Assembly (NCBI GenBank): GCA_963921825.1
Contig: OY997588.1
Location: 121,777,329 to 121,841,328 of the forward strand
From: Erodium maritimum
Lineage: Eukaryota > Streptophyta > Magnoliopsida > Geraniales > Geraniaceae
Length of the DNA stretch: 64,000 nt
Direction: 5' to 3'
Of the stretch, positions 11,242-22,725 are shown piece after piece (the stretch's first letter is position 1; every line of letters starts with the position of its first letter). The notes below the pieces were generated by a model, which saw only the letters and a list, made by a program, of their open reading frames with translations, was not told the DNA's origin and made no database searches. A program made the position numbers and the translations under genes.

Positions 11242-12440
11242 CTTATCTGAACTCATACTATTACCGATATTAGTCTCTCTTTCAAATATAAATAATTGGG
11301 ATCAGGATAATCAAAAGCTAAGTCGTTCAGCCGCCTCTCTTTCTCAAGAGAGCTCAACCCTAAGGGTTTGTACATCGAATCCAAAGGGTTTTTTCACTTT
11401 TCTTCTTCCCAACTACAACCATGGCAGTCATGGCAGCCTCTCGCCGGTTCATCCCCGCTCTCCCTACTTCACGACGTATGGTCCTTCCTCGCTCGATCGT
11501 TGCTTCCCACCTTCGGCCCGATCATCGCCGCCATCAAGCAATCCCTCGGTCCGATCTAACGAACCCTTGGGGTTTGGAAAACTGTCGCCCCGTCTCTATT
11601 GAGATTGACGACCTTCTCGTCGACAAGGTATTGCTGCCTGATTGTCACCTCCGACGATCCATGGCCGAATTCGGGTCTGGCCTGCGTCAACGACGGTGCG
11701 AAGCTCGCCGCCATAACCCTCGGCTACAAGACCGTCCTTGGGGGGCCGGAGTACTACAACACAAGGGTCACGGCGTACTTCACGCCATCGTTCTGGTCCA
11801 TCCCGACCATCTCCTTGTCGCTCGTCGGGCTGGACGCCGGCTCCTCCAACATCGGAGTGACGCTGACCGGTCTTCAACCGCTATTGCTCCGGATCTGAAG
11901 CAACCCTCGCTAGTCACGGCCATGCGCGGGAAGAAGGAGCACCACAGAGTTGGTTCGGGGAGAACCACGACGAGCCCGCGAGGAACGTCGCTGAGGGACA
12001 AGGAGGAAATCCAGGATTCACAGACGGAGGCGATTCAGCCTCCTTCGGAAAAATGAGAAGACCCCGACGGGGGTGGGAGGGTCCATCTATGGACTATACC
12101 CACAGACCCGGGACTTCCAGTGTTGGGAGGTCTTCTGAAAACCGCACTCAGAACACTCTATTTTTGCTTGCTTTATGAATTAGGTCGTTTTTATTTGGGA
12201 TGTATTAGTTTGGTTTACATTTGGATTGTTCTTTTTCTGTTCCGTATCGTTGAAATGTCGGTAAGGAAATGTCGTGAGTTAGTGTCTACGATCAAAAGTA
12301 GACTTTTTCTACGGGTCCATGAGCGCTGGGCTTGCGACGGTCGACCCGGACAAATATCTGAAACTCAACGCTTTTACGTCCTACCTTGTATGATTTTTGA
12401 TTCGCAAAAATACATTTTCTCTATTACTCGTTTCAAAAAA
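11242..12440 (+). mobile_element. Non-autonomous non-LTR retroelement, tail type B
   Basis: A perfect 17-bp TSD (ATTGATAAATTTAAATT at 11225-11241 and 12441-12457) brackets the element, which ends ACTCGTTTCAAAAAA like the copy at 4573-5512. The GC-rich middle carries long ORFs in several frames (11421-12056 for 211 aa; 11599-11898 for 99 aa). I recognise none of them, and both strands are open, so they are probably not protein genes. The long TSD with an A tail shows insertion by target-primed reverse transcription. Confidence 0.8.
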
Positions 12441-12457
12441 ATTGATAAATTTAAATT

Positions 12458-13907
12458 GTATCAAACTTTATACTAATTATGTACATCAAGTACATATGTG
12501 TGCTTAATAAAGTTTTAGTTTCCCCTAGGGACACAAGCATGTGAACGGTATAAAGCATGGACAAGGGATACACTCCCATCGCATCGCATGTATCATGTAT
12601 GTACCCACTCGGTACAAATGAAGTTGGAAGAAAAGTTGTCTGTTGGGGAGAGTTTGGAACTTCAACTACATTTGGGAACATAAGTCACTATATATTGCCT
12701 AAAACCACTCCTTTTAAATATAAACTTATTATTGTGATTTAAGAGACAGCGACAGTATCTTTGTCCAACTTAACCCTACCCATCTCCACCACATTAATTA
12801 CAATCTACACTAATTCAAAACCACTCCTTACGTTGTGCTTTTCCCAGGAACAATGTTTTTTTTTCAATTCATAATTAATCATAATTTTGTAATGCTAATT
12901 ATAACAGAATATATTTATTAAAACACGTGAATAAGTCTATACAAAAGTCGATAACGAAGAAGACATTGCATGTGAAAAATAGAGAGTCAGAGTGTAGGAG
13001 TTGAATTTAGACTTGCATGTGCACGTTGTTGTTAAATTATAGGAGTTCCATACTATATGTCTTGGGTTTGCAGCTAATTAATTTGGGATTATCCTACCAA
13101 TTTCTGTTTTTGAATGTTATTATCATCGAGTTTCGTGCCTAATTAATTGCTGATAAAGTATTTTCTAAAATGGTCAAAAGTTCATTTTCAAATTGTTCAC
13201 TTAATCAGGAGCAACCTTAAATATATCACGACATGATTATAACTAGTTCTGAATGAGAGACATGTTTCGTAACAACTAAACTCATCATTAAATTGATGGG
13301 TAGATTTTTGCAAACATAACCCATATATATGAACTGGCTTGATGGCCTCTTTACATGGATCTCTTGTCATTGATTGGTAGGTGCACTTGACATTTTGCTT
13401 TCGAGATAAATGATGTTGTGTGACCACAGTTGACAGTCCCATGTGGAAGATCAATCCCTCAACTTACCGGTAATAATTATCTTTCGGTTCACCCTCACAA
13501 TAATTAGTCAACATGATAAAAATTTATATTTTTCTTAATGTAACCGTAATTTTGAAATCCGACTCTTTGAATAGATTTCATTAAAGGGAGGAACTATTTG
13601 TTAAGAAACTGTCCGGAAGCTATAATGTTCATAACCCGAAAGGTATTTTGCCGAAACCGGAAAAGCATTTCCATACATCAAAATTAGCATAAATGAATGT
13701 CCCTAATGGGTCGAAAGTCAAATAATATTGGAGATTACCTATTTGTCGAACAATGCCGAATGAGTTATGTCCATTCTGAGAGTATTTGGTGAATGATCGG
13801 ATAAAAGTTTAGTTGGCTTTTCCTTGTTGGGTTTGACATAGAGGAACATTTCCCTCATCCTAATTATCAGCTTCTCATCCCCTCTCTTGGATAGGTGTGA
13901 GGACTCG
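12458..13907. other. Intergenic, no gene recognised
   Basis: AT-rich sequence with only short ORFs (for example 12557-12742 +, 13197-13454 -). There are no splice-linked coding blocks, RNA genes or terminal repeats I can support. The 5' end of the Harbinger nuclease element at about 15.2-17.1 kb probably lies in the last few hundred bases but was not located. Confidence 0.45.
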
Positions 13908-13922
13908 TATACTAAGAATATG

Positions 13923-15161
13923 TTTTTTTTTATCAGCAAAGCAGAAATTAAATTGAACCTCTTACGAGGATGATGAAGAGTTACATGAATAGCCTAGATA
14001 CAGCCTTGAATACACCACACTTCCTGAAGGACGCAGCCTTCAGAAAAAACATGCAATACAGGGATACAACCCAGAAATACAAGATGAAAATGAATACAAC
14101 CCAGAAATATCAGATGAAAATGAAAGGCCTAGAAACCGGAATCGCAACCTTGAAGCACTAAATGGATCCACCTTGAAGTTCAAAAGCAAACCACAACCTC
14201 CTGCAACCCAAAGAACCCTTCCCCGAACTAAGCTGGATTTATAACCCCTCCAATCTCAACAAAGCCCTCTATCCCATACGAAACAGAGAGTTTGAAATGT
14301 CGGTGGCCAGCACCACTATCGACTAAGATCACACCAGTGGAAGTCCACCGATGCCCACAAACCCTAACTACTCAGCAAGAGGAATCCTAGGGCAGAAGCC
14401 TCATGCCCTCGCCGGTGGCCAACACCAAGTCGGCGATTTCAAGCCACAGAAGAGTGTCGAGGGCACAAGGAAGCTGTGGCAAAGTAGATCGGAGAATGGG
14501 GAGAGGATAACCAAGCAAAGAAGGAGAAAGGTGGAGAACAAACCTTAGGAGACAAGCTCCGACGAGCAGATCTGACCTTGAAGGTGAGTGCAAATCTCCG
14601 GCGAGCAGAAGGCAAGGGTCACTCAACCCTTCACCAGCGAGGCAGCAACCGAACTGGTCTAGACTCCTCCGAGCGCCAGATGCAGCCGAATCAAGCCAAG
14701 GTCGGTAAGAAGCTGACCGGAGAGGTCCGCTCCTCACCTAATCGACATCGGCGCCACCATGCTGTGGCCAACACCAACAACATCCACTTGTAGAGAGCCA
14801 CTGGCAGAAGAGGTCACGAGCTCCACAGGAACGAGCCAACAACGAACCCAAAACCTCCGCCAACCCCTCGAGGACGACGATGAGATGGAGAATCCGGCCT
14901 AAGAGAGCCAGATCTACAACCCACCGACGTCGAGGAGAGTAGATCTGAAGAGGACCAGATCTGTCGAAGGGGAAGGGGGAAAACGGATGGAGAGGAAGAA
15001 AGGGACGAAGAGATGGAGAACCCGCGGTGGCCGCGGCGACAGAAGCCACCGTGGCCACCGCCGGAAAACGAGAAGAGGAAGGGGGGGCTTGTGGCGGAGC
15101 GGTGGTGAGTCGTTTTCTAGAGAGAAGATGGAGAGTCTCTCTCTAGAAAACGCGTTTTTAA
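13923..15161 (-). mobile_element. Non-autonomous non-LTR retroelement, tail type A
   Basis: A perfect 15-bp TSD (TATACTAAGAATATG at 13908-13922 and 15162-15176) brackets the element. On the - strand it begins in GC-rich sequence containing GGCGGTGGCCACGGTGGC and ends TTTGCTGATAAAAAAAA. That makes it the best delimited member of the family at 2355 and 7190. It appears to have inserted into the 5' part of the Harbinger nuclease element whose TATA box is at 15228. Confidence 0.8.
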
Positions 15162-15227
15162 TATACTAAGAATATGTTAAATACAAAAAAATCAGATATC
15201 AACCTAAAATAATCAAAAAATTTCCTT

Positions 15228-15235
15228 TATAAATA
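15228..15235 (+). promoter_or_regulatory. TATA box of a Harbinger nuclease gene
   Basis: TATAAATA in TTTATAAATACACCC, about 70 bases before the ATG at 15304. It is followed by a CA/CT-rich leader (CAAACCACCAATA) matching the leaders of the other Harbinger genes. Confidence 0.55.
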
Positions 15236-15303
15236 CACCCTCTCTCATTCATCAAACCACCAATATTTTTCTCAACTTTCTCTCTCAAAATTTCCGATGA
15301 AAA

Positions 15304-16651
15304 ATGTTTGACGACAACTGTCCATATCTATGGAGGAGTTGTAAGACAACATTCGTGTAGTGGAACAATAAATCCGGCGAAGGGCTGGCGGAATGATAGA
15401 GAGAGAAATGCCAAGGATCAACGCACTGAGGCAAATGATCGAAAGTGGGGAACCTTCCCAACCACAGATTAACAGAGGTCGTCTCAAATCCCGCGACCGA
15501 TTGAATGAGGATTATTTTGTCGAGCACCCCACGTATAGGCCCGATATGTTTAGGCATTGATTCCGTATGTGCCAACCACTTTTTCAACAGTGATGGAGAA
15601 GGTAGCAGAGCATGAAGATTACTTCGTTTAGAAGCGGGACACTGTCAAACGCTTGGGGTTATCGACGCACCAAAAATGCACCGCCGCGATAAGAATATTT
15701 GCGTATTGGTGCTCGGTCGATTCATTGGACGAATCCCTACGAATTGGGGTAAGTAGTATACTCGAATGTGGACACCAATTTTGGACGACCGTTGTTCAGG
15801 TATTCGGTTCTAAGTACGAGTGCAAATAAACAGCGGAGGAGTTGACCCAATTACTCAAATCGCGGTACAATTGAGGGTTCCCCGTCATGATTGAGAGTCT
15901 TGACTGCATGCATTGAGAGTGGAATAATTGCCCAGTCGTATTGCAAATTGCAAGGAACCTATGGCCAGGGAGACCACCACGGGGATCCAGCCGTTATACT
16001 AGAAGTTGTAGCATTCCGTGATTTATGGATTTGGAATTATTTTCGGTATATTTGGCTCGAACAATGACATCAATGTCCTCAACGTCGTCTACTTATTCAA
16101 CGACGCTTTTGTAGGCCGTGACTTTGCGGTGGAGCACGAGATCAACAAGCATCGCTACGACCGACCTTATTATTTGGTTGACAGCATTTACCCATCATGG
16201 AGTTGGTTCGTGAAGTTGATTCGTCATCCCAGTACACACAAACACATATTGTTTGCTAAAGTTCAAGAAGGTTGTCGGAAAGATATTGAACGGGCTTTTG
16301 GAGTCCTCTAAGCACGGAGGCACATAATTTCCCGGCCCGCTCGTGTTTGGAGCAGGCATACTTTGGCCGATATCATGCTCATTTGTATCATTCTACACAA
16401 CATGATTGTAGAGGATGAACGCGACCGGTACAAAGCAGTAGATGAAGACTTGTATTACGACGTCCCTCCGGAAATACCATATTGGACACCACCTGAACGA
16501 TGACACTAAGGAGGGCCCTTGTTCCTACCAACAATGCTTGACCGCTCGAATCAGTGTGACAAATGATTTAACCCACTGGCAACCCCAAGATGACCTTGTT
16601 GAGAACATATGAGACCAGTTTGGAACATATCACCGATCAGACGACGAGTGA
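15304..16651 (+). pseudogene. PIF/Harbinger DDE nuclease, broken
   Basis: This family supplies the catalytic transposase (HARBI1/ALP1-like). The N-terminal region shows NEDYFVEHPTY..DMFR. The middle keeps the block around the first catalytic Asp (S-L-D-C-M-H), and a stop codon follows directly after that H. The longest intact piece (16018-16311) contains GSNNDINVLN, YDRPYYLVDSIYPSW and VQEGCRKDIERAFGVL; the last two carry the second Asp and the catalytic Glu regions. Stops interrupt it at many points, including after AFGVL. No Myb-like gene is found with it, so this is a nuclease-only element. Confidence 0.8.
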
Positions 16652-16953
16652 CAAAGCTTTTTCTCTAAAACAATTTTCTTGTCAAATATGTTTTGGGTTG
16701 TATTATTCGGGACTGAATAAAATTAGAAGTTTCCATTCATCTAATTAAGCTTCTAATATGAACCTTTTAAGTTTCCTTGGTGAATGTTACTATATATATT
16801 TTTTGAAATACTAACAGTTATATTTTGAGATTGTATTTTAATTTATTTTTTTATCAATCATCTTTTTCAAATTTATTTTTATTTTTTATAATATTTATTA
16901 TTTTAATAAAAAAAATCAATAAAATATTAATTTAACATCCACTCAAAACATGA

Positions 16954-17169
16954 GTCTCACTACTATGAAACATAGTTAAATTAAAAGAGTCGGACTCATT
17001 ATTTTATACAGTCAACATATAAGTCATTAACATGAGTCTTTTCTCGGTACATGTTCTTAATAAGCCTCACTATTGTGAAACACAGTTAAATTAAATAATA
17101 CAAATTCATTATTATGTATAGTTAGTATATGAGTATCTAATATGAGTTTCATCATTGTATATATTTTTA
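16954..17169 (+). repeat. Tandem duplication at the 3' end of the nuclease element
   Basis: Two adjacent imperfect copies of about 107 bp, at 16954-17060 and 17061-17169. They share TGAGTCTCACTACTATGAAAC versus AAGCCTCACTATTGTGAAAC and then AGTTAAATTAAA. The first copy ends in GGTACATGTTC followed by TTA (17057-17059), which fits a Harbinger right TIR and target; the second ends in a decayed version. Confidence 0.5.
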
Positions 17170-18037
17170 TAAATTTCAACGAATTAAATCATTTTTTATA
17201 ATACTATCTCAATCATTATTTTCTTGAAAAATGATAAAGAAAAAGAGATTAAATGAACTAAAAAAAATAATATGATATTTTTTTTTGAAAGTTTCAACTT
17301 TCAATTACATCTTTTACTACTCATTCTCCTACTTTTTCTCTCTTGCATTGATGGCACATAGAAATGAGACCCCAAAAAGGAAAAGGTGAAAAACGAAAGG
17401 TAATTGGTCTGTGATCTGTAGACTATTATGCTTGGACACTTGAAGGTGAGTGTTTGGCAAGAGAGAAAATAAAAGAGAAAAAAAGAAGTGAGATTCAGGG
17501 CATCATTTCATTTTGTGGGGGCAATTTAAAAACGACAAGAGAGAGGCAAAAAAAATGCTTCAAAACATTGCCCTCACCTATACAAATACCTCAACCTTTT
17601 GTTCACCCCTCCAATTAAAATAATCAAAGTTTATTTTTCTATATTTAAATATTAAAAAGTTAAATATCAAAATAATTATAATACCATCATCATCATTATC
17701 ATAATATATATATAACAATGTAATTATTTACGGAGGAAAAATACAGAAAAGGAGGAGCATATGCTGGTGGGACATGTCCACAAATGAATTGATCCCAAAT
17801 GATGTGTTTTTATATTTAAACAATCAAAACATATATAATTGTATCTATTGATTCCTCTCATAAAGCAATCTCAATCATTTTTTCTGGTAAAACATTTTCT
17901 GTACACTCAACTGATGAAAGTGTACTCCATGCACACTTTGTTCACCTTACTTGAAAATTAGCTACATTTTTTTCAAAACATAATATATCATTTATTCTGA
18001 AAAGTATAAGAATTCTGATAGAATGAATGCTTGCTTA
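17170..18037. other. AT-rich intergenic, no gene recognised
   Basis: Very AT-rich sequence with homopolymer and simple-repeat stretches (for example ATCATCATCATTATCATAATATATATA near 17685). No supported gene or element. Confidence 0.5.
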
Positions 18038-18336
18038 GAGCATCCACAGATGGCGCCATGAAATATAATATTTTAAGTATCTCGCAAGCTCACTGTCAGC
18101 GACGTCTGCGGTGGGGTACTGTTGCTGGCGAGGAGCCGCCGGCGAGATGGAGGAAAATTCAATTAAAAAAATGAAAAAAAATTGCAACATAAACCCACAA
18201 CTTTATTATAACTATACATATACCACACATACGATAATTAAAACACACTTAAACGATAATTATACATATAATTAGCACACATATGGTAAGTTAATACATA
18301 ATTAAATGATATCTAATTTTATGACACGATCACGAT

Positions 18337-18726
18337 CTACAGCTCGTGAACGTACTGCATGAATTTGTAATGGTCTCGAACGATCTCCCACAGACCCATC
18401 TTCGTGAAATGGGTGCCATGGGCCCTGTAGTGGGCATCGGCTGCTTCAGACGGAAAGTAAGTCTCGGTACTTCCCGACGGGGCGTTATGAACTGCTACAC
18501 AGTAGCACAGTTCATACCGGTGGGTTCTCCGGGCGAGATCCTGCCAGTGGTCTCGACACTGTTTCTGGGTTCTCGGCGGGGAATTGGCCGGAGCACCGTG
18601 GACAAAATTGGCATAGACTACCGGCCAGTACCTATGATTTGGGCCCGGTCAGGCGTCCTACAGCCAACATAGAACCAACACCATCTCTTCCTCGTTGGTC
18701 CACGGGTATGAGCCTACGCCGGCCAT
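18337..18726 (-). pseudogene. Harbinger Myb/SANT-like protein, two premature stops
   Basis: On the - strand the frame opens MAGVGSYPWTNEEEM and runs to a stop at 18337-18339 (TAG). In that single frame only two stops interrupt it, a TAG and a TGA about 25 codons in. Downstream it continues YWPVVYANFVHGAP, then RTQKQCRDHWQDLARR, a typical Myb/SANT third-helix region with its conserved Trp. The C-terminus is GLWEIVRDHYKFM. Few lesions and no frameshift suggest a fairly recent loss. It differs enough from the 9053 and 26638 genes to be another subfamily. Confidence 0.7.
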
Positions 18727-18827
18727 TGGTGCTTCGAAGAAAGGAAGGAAAAATGGAAGAACAAAAGTATGGGAGATAGAGAGAGATTTGGAGAAGAGGT
18801 GTGAAGAATGAAGGAGGAAAAGGGTGG

Positions 18828-18835
18828 TATTTATA
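18828..18835 (-). promoter_or_regulatory. TATA box of the 18337-18726 gene
   Basis: TATAAATA on the - strand, in CCTATAAATACCACCC, about 100 bases upstream of the ATG. Confidence 0.5.
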
Positions 18836-19017
18836 GGCCAAAACTGTCGGCCACTATGGGGCATTTTGGTCATTTTGTGGTGGTGGTGGCAATAATGGCA
18901 CACATCCCAACAATGGATTCATATCATTTCATTGAAAAAATATTACCAAAGCAATTAAGACGAATAACTAACAAAATTAATACCAAAACAGTTAAACTAG
19001 GAAAGTCATATTTTACT

Positions 19018-19493
19018 CTCATTCTAGAGAGACGGGACAAAACCCTCGAAACCTTTCTTCTTAATAACTCGCCGCCTCATCTCTTCTTTGCTTTTCTCGG
19101 TGATTCTCTAGGTTGTTAGGACCATAGAGGTTGTTCGTGGTGCTCTCCGCTCCCCCGTCTTCTTTTCTCCTCTTCTCCTTTTCTTTGGTTCTCTGACGAA
19201 ATTGGGGACTCGCTCTCCCCTCATTAGCAACGCCTCCTACAGATTTGGCCATGGGACGTTTTCCTTCATCGTTTTTGCTGTGGATCGACGCAAATTTGGA
19301 CCGACCTCTTCTCGTTGTGGTGTTGGCCCCTCGCCTCATACTCTCTATTTGTAAACTTGGTCGTCTTCGGGTCAGATATACAACTTTCAAAACACCGCCA
19401 CACTTTGGTATTCCTTTGCCTCTACTGCTTTCTTGGAGGTTATGGCTCGTGCTCGGTAGAGATACTGTTCTTCCCCAGTTGGAGCTTTTCTTA
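19018..19493 (+). other. GC-rich retroelement-like segment, split by a solo LTR
   Basis: Starting around CTAGAGAGACGGGACAAAACCCTCG, the segment has the pyrimidine-rich, GC-rich character of the type A elements. It is cut by the solo LTR at 19499 and resumes at 22379 (GGCCGAAAATGGG..) until the next LTR at 22726. Its own 3' tail is not visible. Family membership is inferred from composition only. Confidence 0.35.
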
Positions 19494-20052
19494 TTGTTTG
19501 TCACGCCCCAAATCCGGTTTTGACCGGACTTGAGACGTGAATTAAAATAATGATAAATGATCAAAAGTAAATAAACCTTGATAAAGTAAATCTCTGAGTG
19601 AAACATGATCCAAGTCAAAACGATGAGTCAGAAGCTCAAAATGAAACAAAATGCGACAGGTTTAATACGAAAATGAGAAGGTACGTCTCTAACACAAAAC
19701 AACACCCGGTTCCTCCACGAGCTCCCGAGCCCTGAAACGTCCTCTAGGCCTACTCATTAATGAAACCTGTAAAAACAGTAAACAAGAAGGGGGTGAGCTC
19801 ACGCTCAGTAGGAAAAAGTAGTATAGTAAAAAGAACTCCCGCTTTGACAACAAAGTCCTGATTAGTACGATTAGCCAAAAGACACCATAATTAGAGATCA
19901 ACAAGAGTTGCAACACTTAATAAAATAGTAACTCAAAGGAGATCAACAGGGAGACAACTTATTCACCAATATAACCAACTAAAGAGACCACAAGTACGGA
20001 AATATAGATATTTTAAACAACTAGACTCCGATCCACACACAAACCAACACAT

Positions 20053-20240
20053 CGTACCGGAATGCCCCTCGGTCATGATGGGACACATATCATCGGGGCT
20101 CCCGGAAATGTTCCCACAAGGAACACATATCATCGGGGCTCCCAGAAATGTCTCCAAAGGAACACAGATCATCGGGGTGAAGCAAGATGTCCTCCCGGAA
20201 ATGTCCCCGAAGGAACACATATCATCGGGGTGAAACAAGT
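20053..20240. repeat. Minisatellite inside the solo LTR
   Basis: About four imperfect repeats of 40-50 bp built on GGAACACATATCATCGGGG and CCCGGAAATGTCCC. Inverted relatives occur at 40580-40690 in another LTR (CCCCGATGATCTGTGG, GGGGACATTTCCGGG). It is an LTR minisatellite: the repeats are adjacent and diverged, without uniform spacers. Confidence 0.7.
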
Positions 20241-21315
20241 CTCTCTAGAATATGTAGCATCGGAGTAAGATAACGGTAAATCATGCCAGAATATCTCTCG
20301 GCCTAGATCTTCCCAGAAATCCCTCGGGGCATAAACACGACACCTATAGCCATATCATAAACTGTCGGCCTAGGTAATACCCTACACCGGTATACCCCCT
20401 CGGTGTAGGTACCATATCGGAATACAACTCCTCTTGGAACACACATCAAGGGAATAACATGCATCGCAGTGTCGTAGCCTCCCGGAATCACACAGCGGGG
20501 CAAGTAAACCAACATTCACATAATACCAAACAAGCACACTACACCGAACTCATATTATCAACCAAGCTTACCGACATGACTTACCAATCACGTCTCATCG
20601 GTCTATCATTCACCCGATCATATCATTAGGCACAATCATATCACATTCACACATTCATTCATTCAATCATATCACGGATCAATCATTCACATTACAATTA
20701 TCATAATTCTTCTAGTTTTGTATGAATCTCATATTAACCAAGAACGGAACATGCATCAACATTTGAGACAATTGAACACAATCCAACACAACCACAATCA
20801 ATCCTAAGGCTCGTCATGGTCATTCTACCAGCACGACAATTTCCCAATAATTGAAAGTGATTAAACTAGTGAATCACATCTTATATGCATACTAAGACTC
20901 TTCCGAGTATTAATATAATTGAAAGCGGTTATTCTAGTGAATCACATCCTATATGCAAACTAGGACCTTCCCGGTTATTATTATCTTATAGGCATACTAT
21001 TAGCATTCTTTAAATTAAGAGTGGAGTTTGCTACTCTTCCCTACCTTGAATTATCCAACGCTTAAATACTCCTAGCAGCTGACGACCTGGATAGCTTCCT
21101 CCTCGTCCTCTCACGCGGTCCCAAAGGCCTCATCCTTCGTCAAGCTCGGTTCCAAGGTCTTGGATCACAATTAAAACTATAATTAAAGGCTAACCCAAGG
21201 TAGTTTAAGAGGCAAACATCTAAGTTAAAAAAACCCCAACCGTTTGATTCAAAATAACCTTTCGAAATAAACGCAATACACCCAAAAAGGGCTCAAAAGG
21301 ACCAAAACTGGTCTG

Positions 21316-21450
21316 CCACGGATCGGGTCACGGATCCGTGAGGCCACCCGTCACAGATGACATCACGGAACCGTGATGCGTGTCGTCACGGCCTCCGTCA
21401 CGGAGCTGTGACGTCTCCCGTCACGGTACCCACCACGGATCCGTGACGGG
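21316..21450. repeat. Cluster of TCACGG..CCGTGA palindromes in the LTR
   Basis: Six or more short palindromes and half-sites (TCACGGATCCGTGA, TCACGGAACCGTGA, TCACGGAGCTGTGA, CACGGATCCGTG) within 135 bases. Equivalent clusters lie at 39368-39505 and 58795-58945, at the same relative place in two other LTRs. Confidence 0.75.
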
Positions 21451-22725
21451 TCTGGGCAGACTCGCCCTTCTTCTTCCTCCAGCACCCTTTTCTCGAAAAT
21501 ACAGTCCAAAACTCCACTTTTAACTTCTAAAAACTCCAAAAACAATACCAAAGTCATCAAAACTCCAATCCCCACAAGGGTTTCATCAAACCAACAAAAA
21601 CCAAAGATATTTCCAATTTAAAAACAACCCAAAAATCATAGATTTCTACACAAACCAATCATCCACTTCACTAAAACATCATCTATCAACATAGAACTCA
21701 AAATCTAACTAGTTTAAGCAAAACCCATAAAAACCCACAACTTGAAATGAATTGAAATGAGATTGTGAGAGTCTACTTACCTTTAGGATGATGAGATGAA
21801 GAAGAAAAGATGATTTTGGAGAAGAAATGATGTAGAAATGGTCCAAAGTTGCTTCCTTTTCTTTCTTTCTTCTTCCTCAAGTTATGAAGCTCCTTCACTC
21901 TCTCTCCCCTTGTGTGTTTCGGCTGCAATGGTGAAGAATGAGCTGATTTGGTTGCTTCAATTGCCTTAAAAGACCTAAATTGATGAAAGTCCAAAAAGCC
22001 CCTTGGTCCACTTCTTCTAATTTGGCTTTTGTGAGGGTAAATAGGTCACTGAAGACCCATTTCTTCTCCTCCAAGCCATTATGGACCCATGTCCAAGTGG
22101 GGACCACTCAGCCCTTAGAAAAATCCAGCAACTTCAATTAATTCGCTTCAGTCGATAAAAAGTCTCTGTTTGACCAAATTTTGACTTTTCCAAAATTACA
22201 GTCGTTTGAAAGGAAACGACCCAATTAAGCTAATCGTAACGACGGATAAGCTTTTTGGGCCCCGGAAAGGTCCTGAATGACTCCCGGAGTCATTGGTTGA
22301 CTTTTCCAAGAAAAAGTCAACTTTCGCCAGGATTCACCGGTTCGACCGGGATCGACCGGGGGCGGTTCTTACATTGTTGGCCGAAAATGGGTAATGGAGG
22401 ACCGAGCTCGAGCTCCATCATGAGATAACCTCTTTCCCCTCTCTGTTTGGCTTTCTTCTCCCTTCATTTCCTTGTTGTCTTAACGATTGGTCTTCGCTTC
22501 TTCTCATTCTCGGAGTGGATCGAGCTCGTCGGTTGAAGGTGTTGGTCATTGACGAGGATTAAGGCCTTCTTTGCCTTCTTAGAAGCCAACCGATGGAGTG
22601 AGTCGGGAAAAGGGAGTTCTGGTGAGTTTTCATAGGGTATGTTCCTACCGATAGTGGTGCTGACTGTCAGCTCATGGTTCAGGGAGTTGCTCAACTACAA
22701 CAACGGTAGGGTTAAGATTATTGGG

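Larger units (their letters stand above)
18038..18920 (-). mobile_element. PIF/Harbinger element carrying only a Myb-like gene
   Basis: The left end GAGCATCCACAGATGG follows TTA (18035-18037). A weak right end (CAACAATGGATTC) lies near 18920. The left TIR is of the GAGCATCCACA type seen at 6061. Inside, a - strand gene with its own TATA box (TATAAATA, 18835-18828) encodes a SANT-like protein. No nuclease is present. The right limit is approximate. Confidence 0.55.
19499..22373 (-). mobile_element. Solo LTR, 2.9 kb, Ty3/gypsy-type
   Basis: A perfect 5-bp TSD (TTGTT at 19494-19498 and 22374-22378) encloses a TG...CA sequence. It reads TGTCACGCCCCAAATCCGG at one end and GGGGGCGGTTCTTACA at the other. 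These are the reverse complements of the LTR ends that border the primer site at 43764, so this LTR is in - orientation. There is no internal region, so the element was reduced by LTR-LTR recombination. It contains a minisatellite (20053-20240), hairpins (near 20375-20402) and a cluster of CACGG palindromes (21316-21450). Confidence 0.9.

Noticed and set aside
11421-12056. 211-aa Arg/His-rich ORF as a gene
   Set aside because: It is enclosed by a 17-bp TSD and an A-tailed element. Other frames are also open and composition explains it.
13601-13640. Left end of the 15.3 kb Harbinger nuclease element
   Set aside because: TTAAGAAACTGTCC is at about the right distance once the retroelement is removed, but it matches the family TIR too poorly to call.
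20053-20240. CRISPR-like or satellite array
   Set aside because: Only about four diverged units, all inside a TSD-bounded solo LTR.
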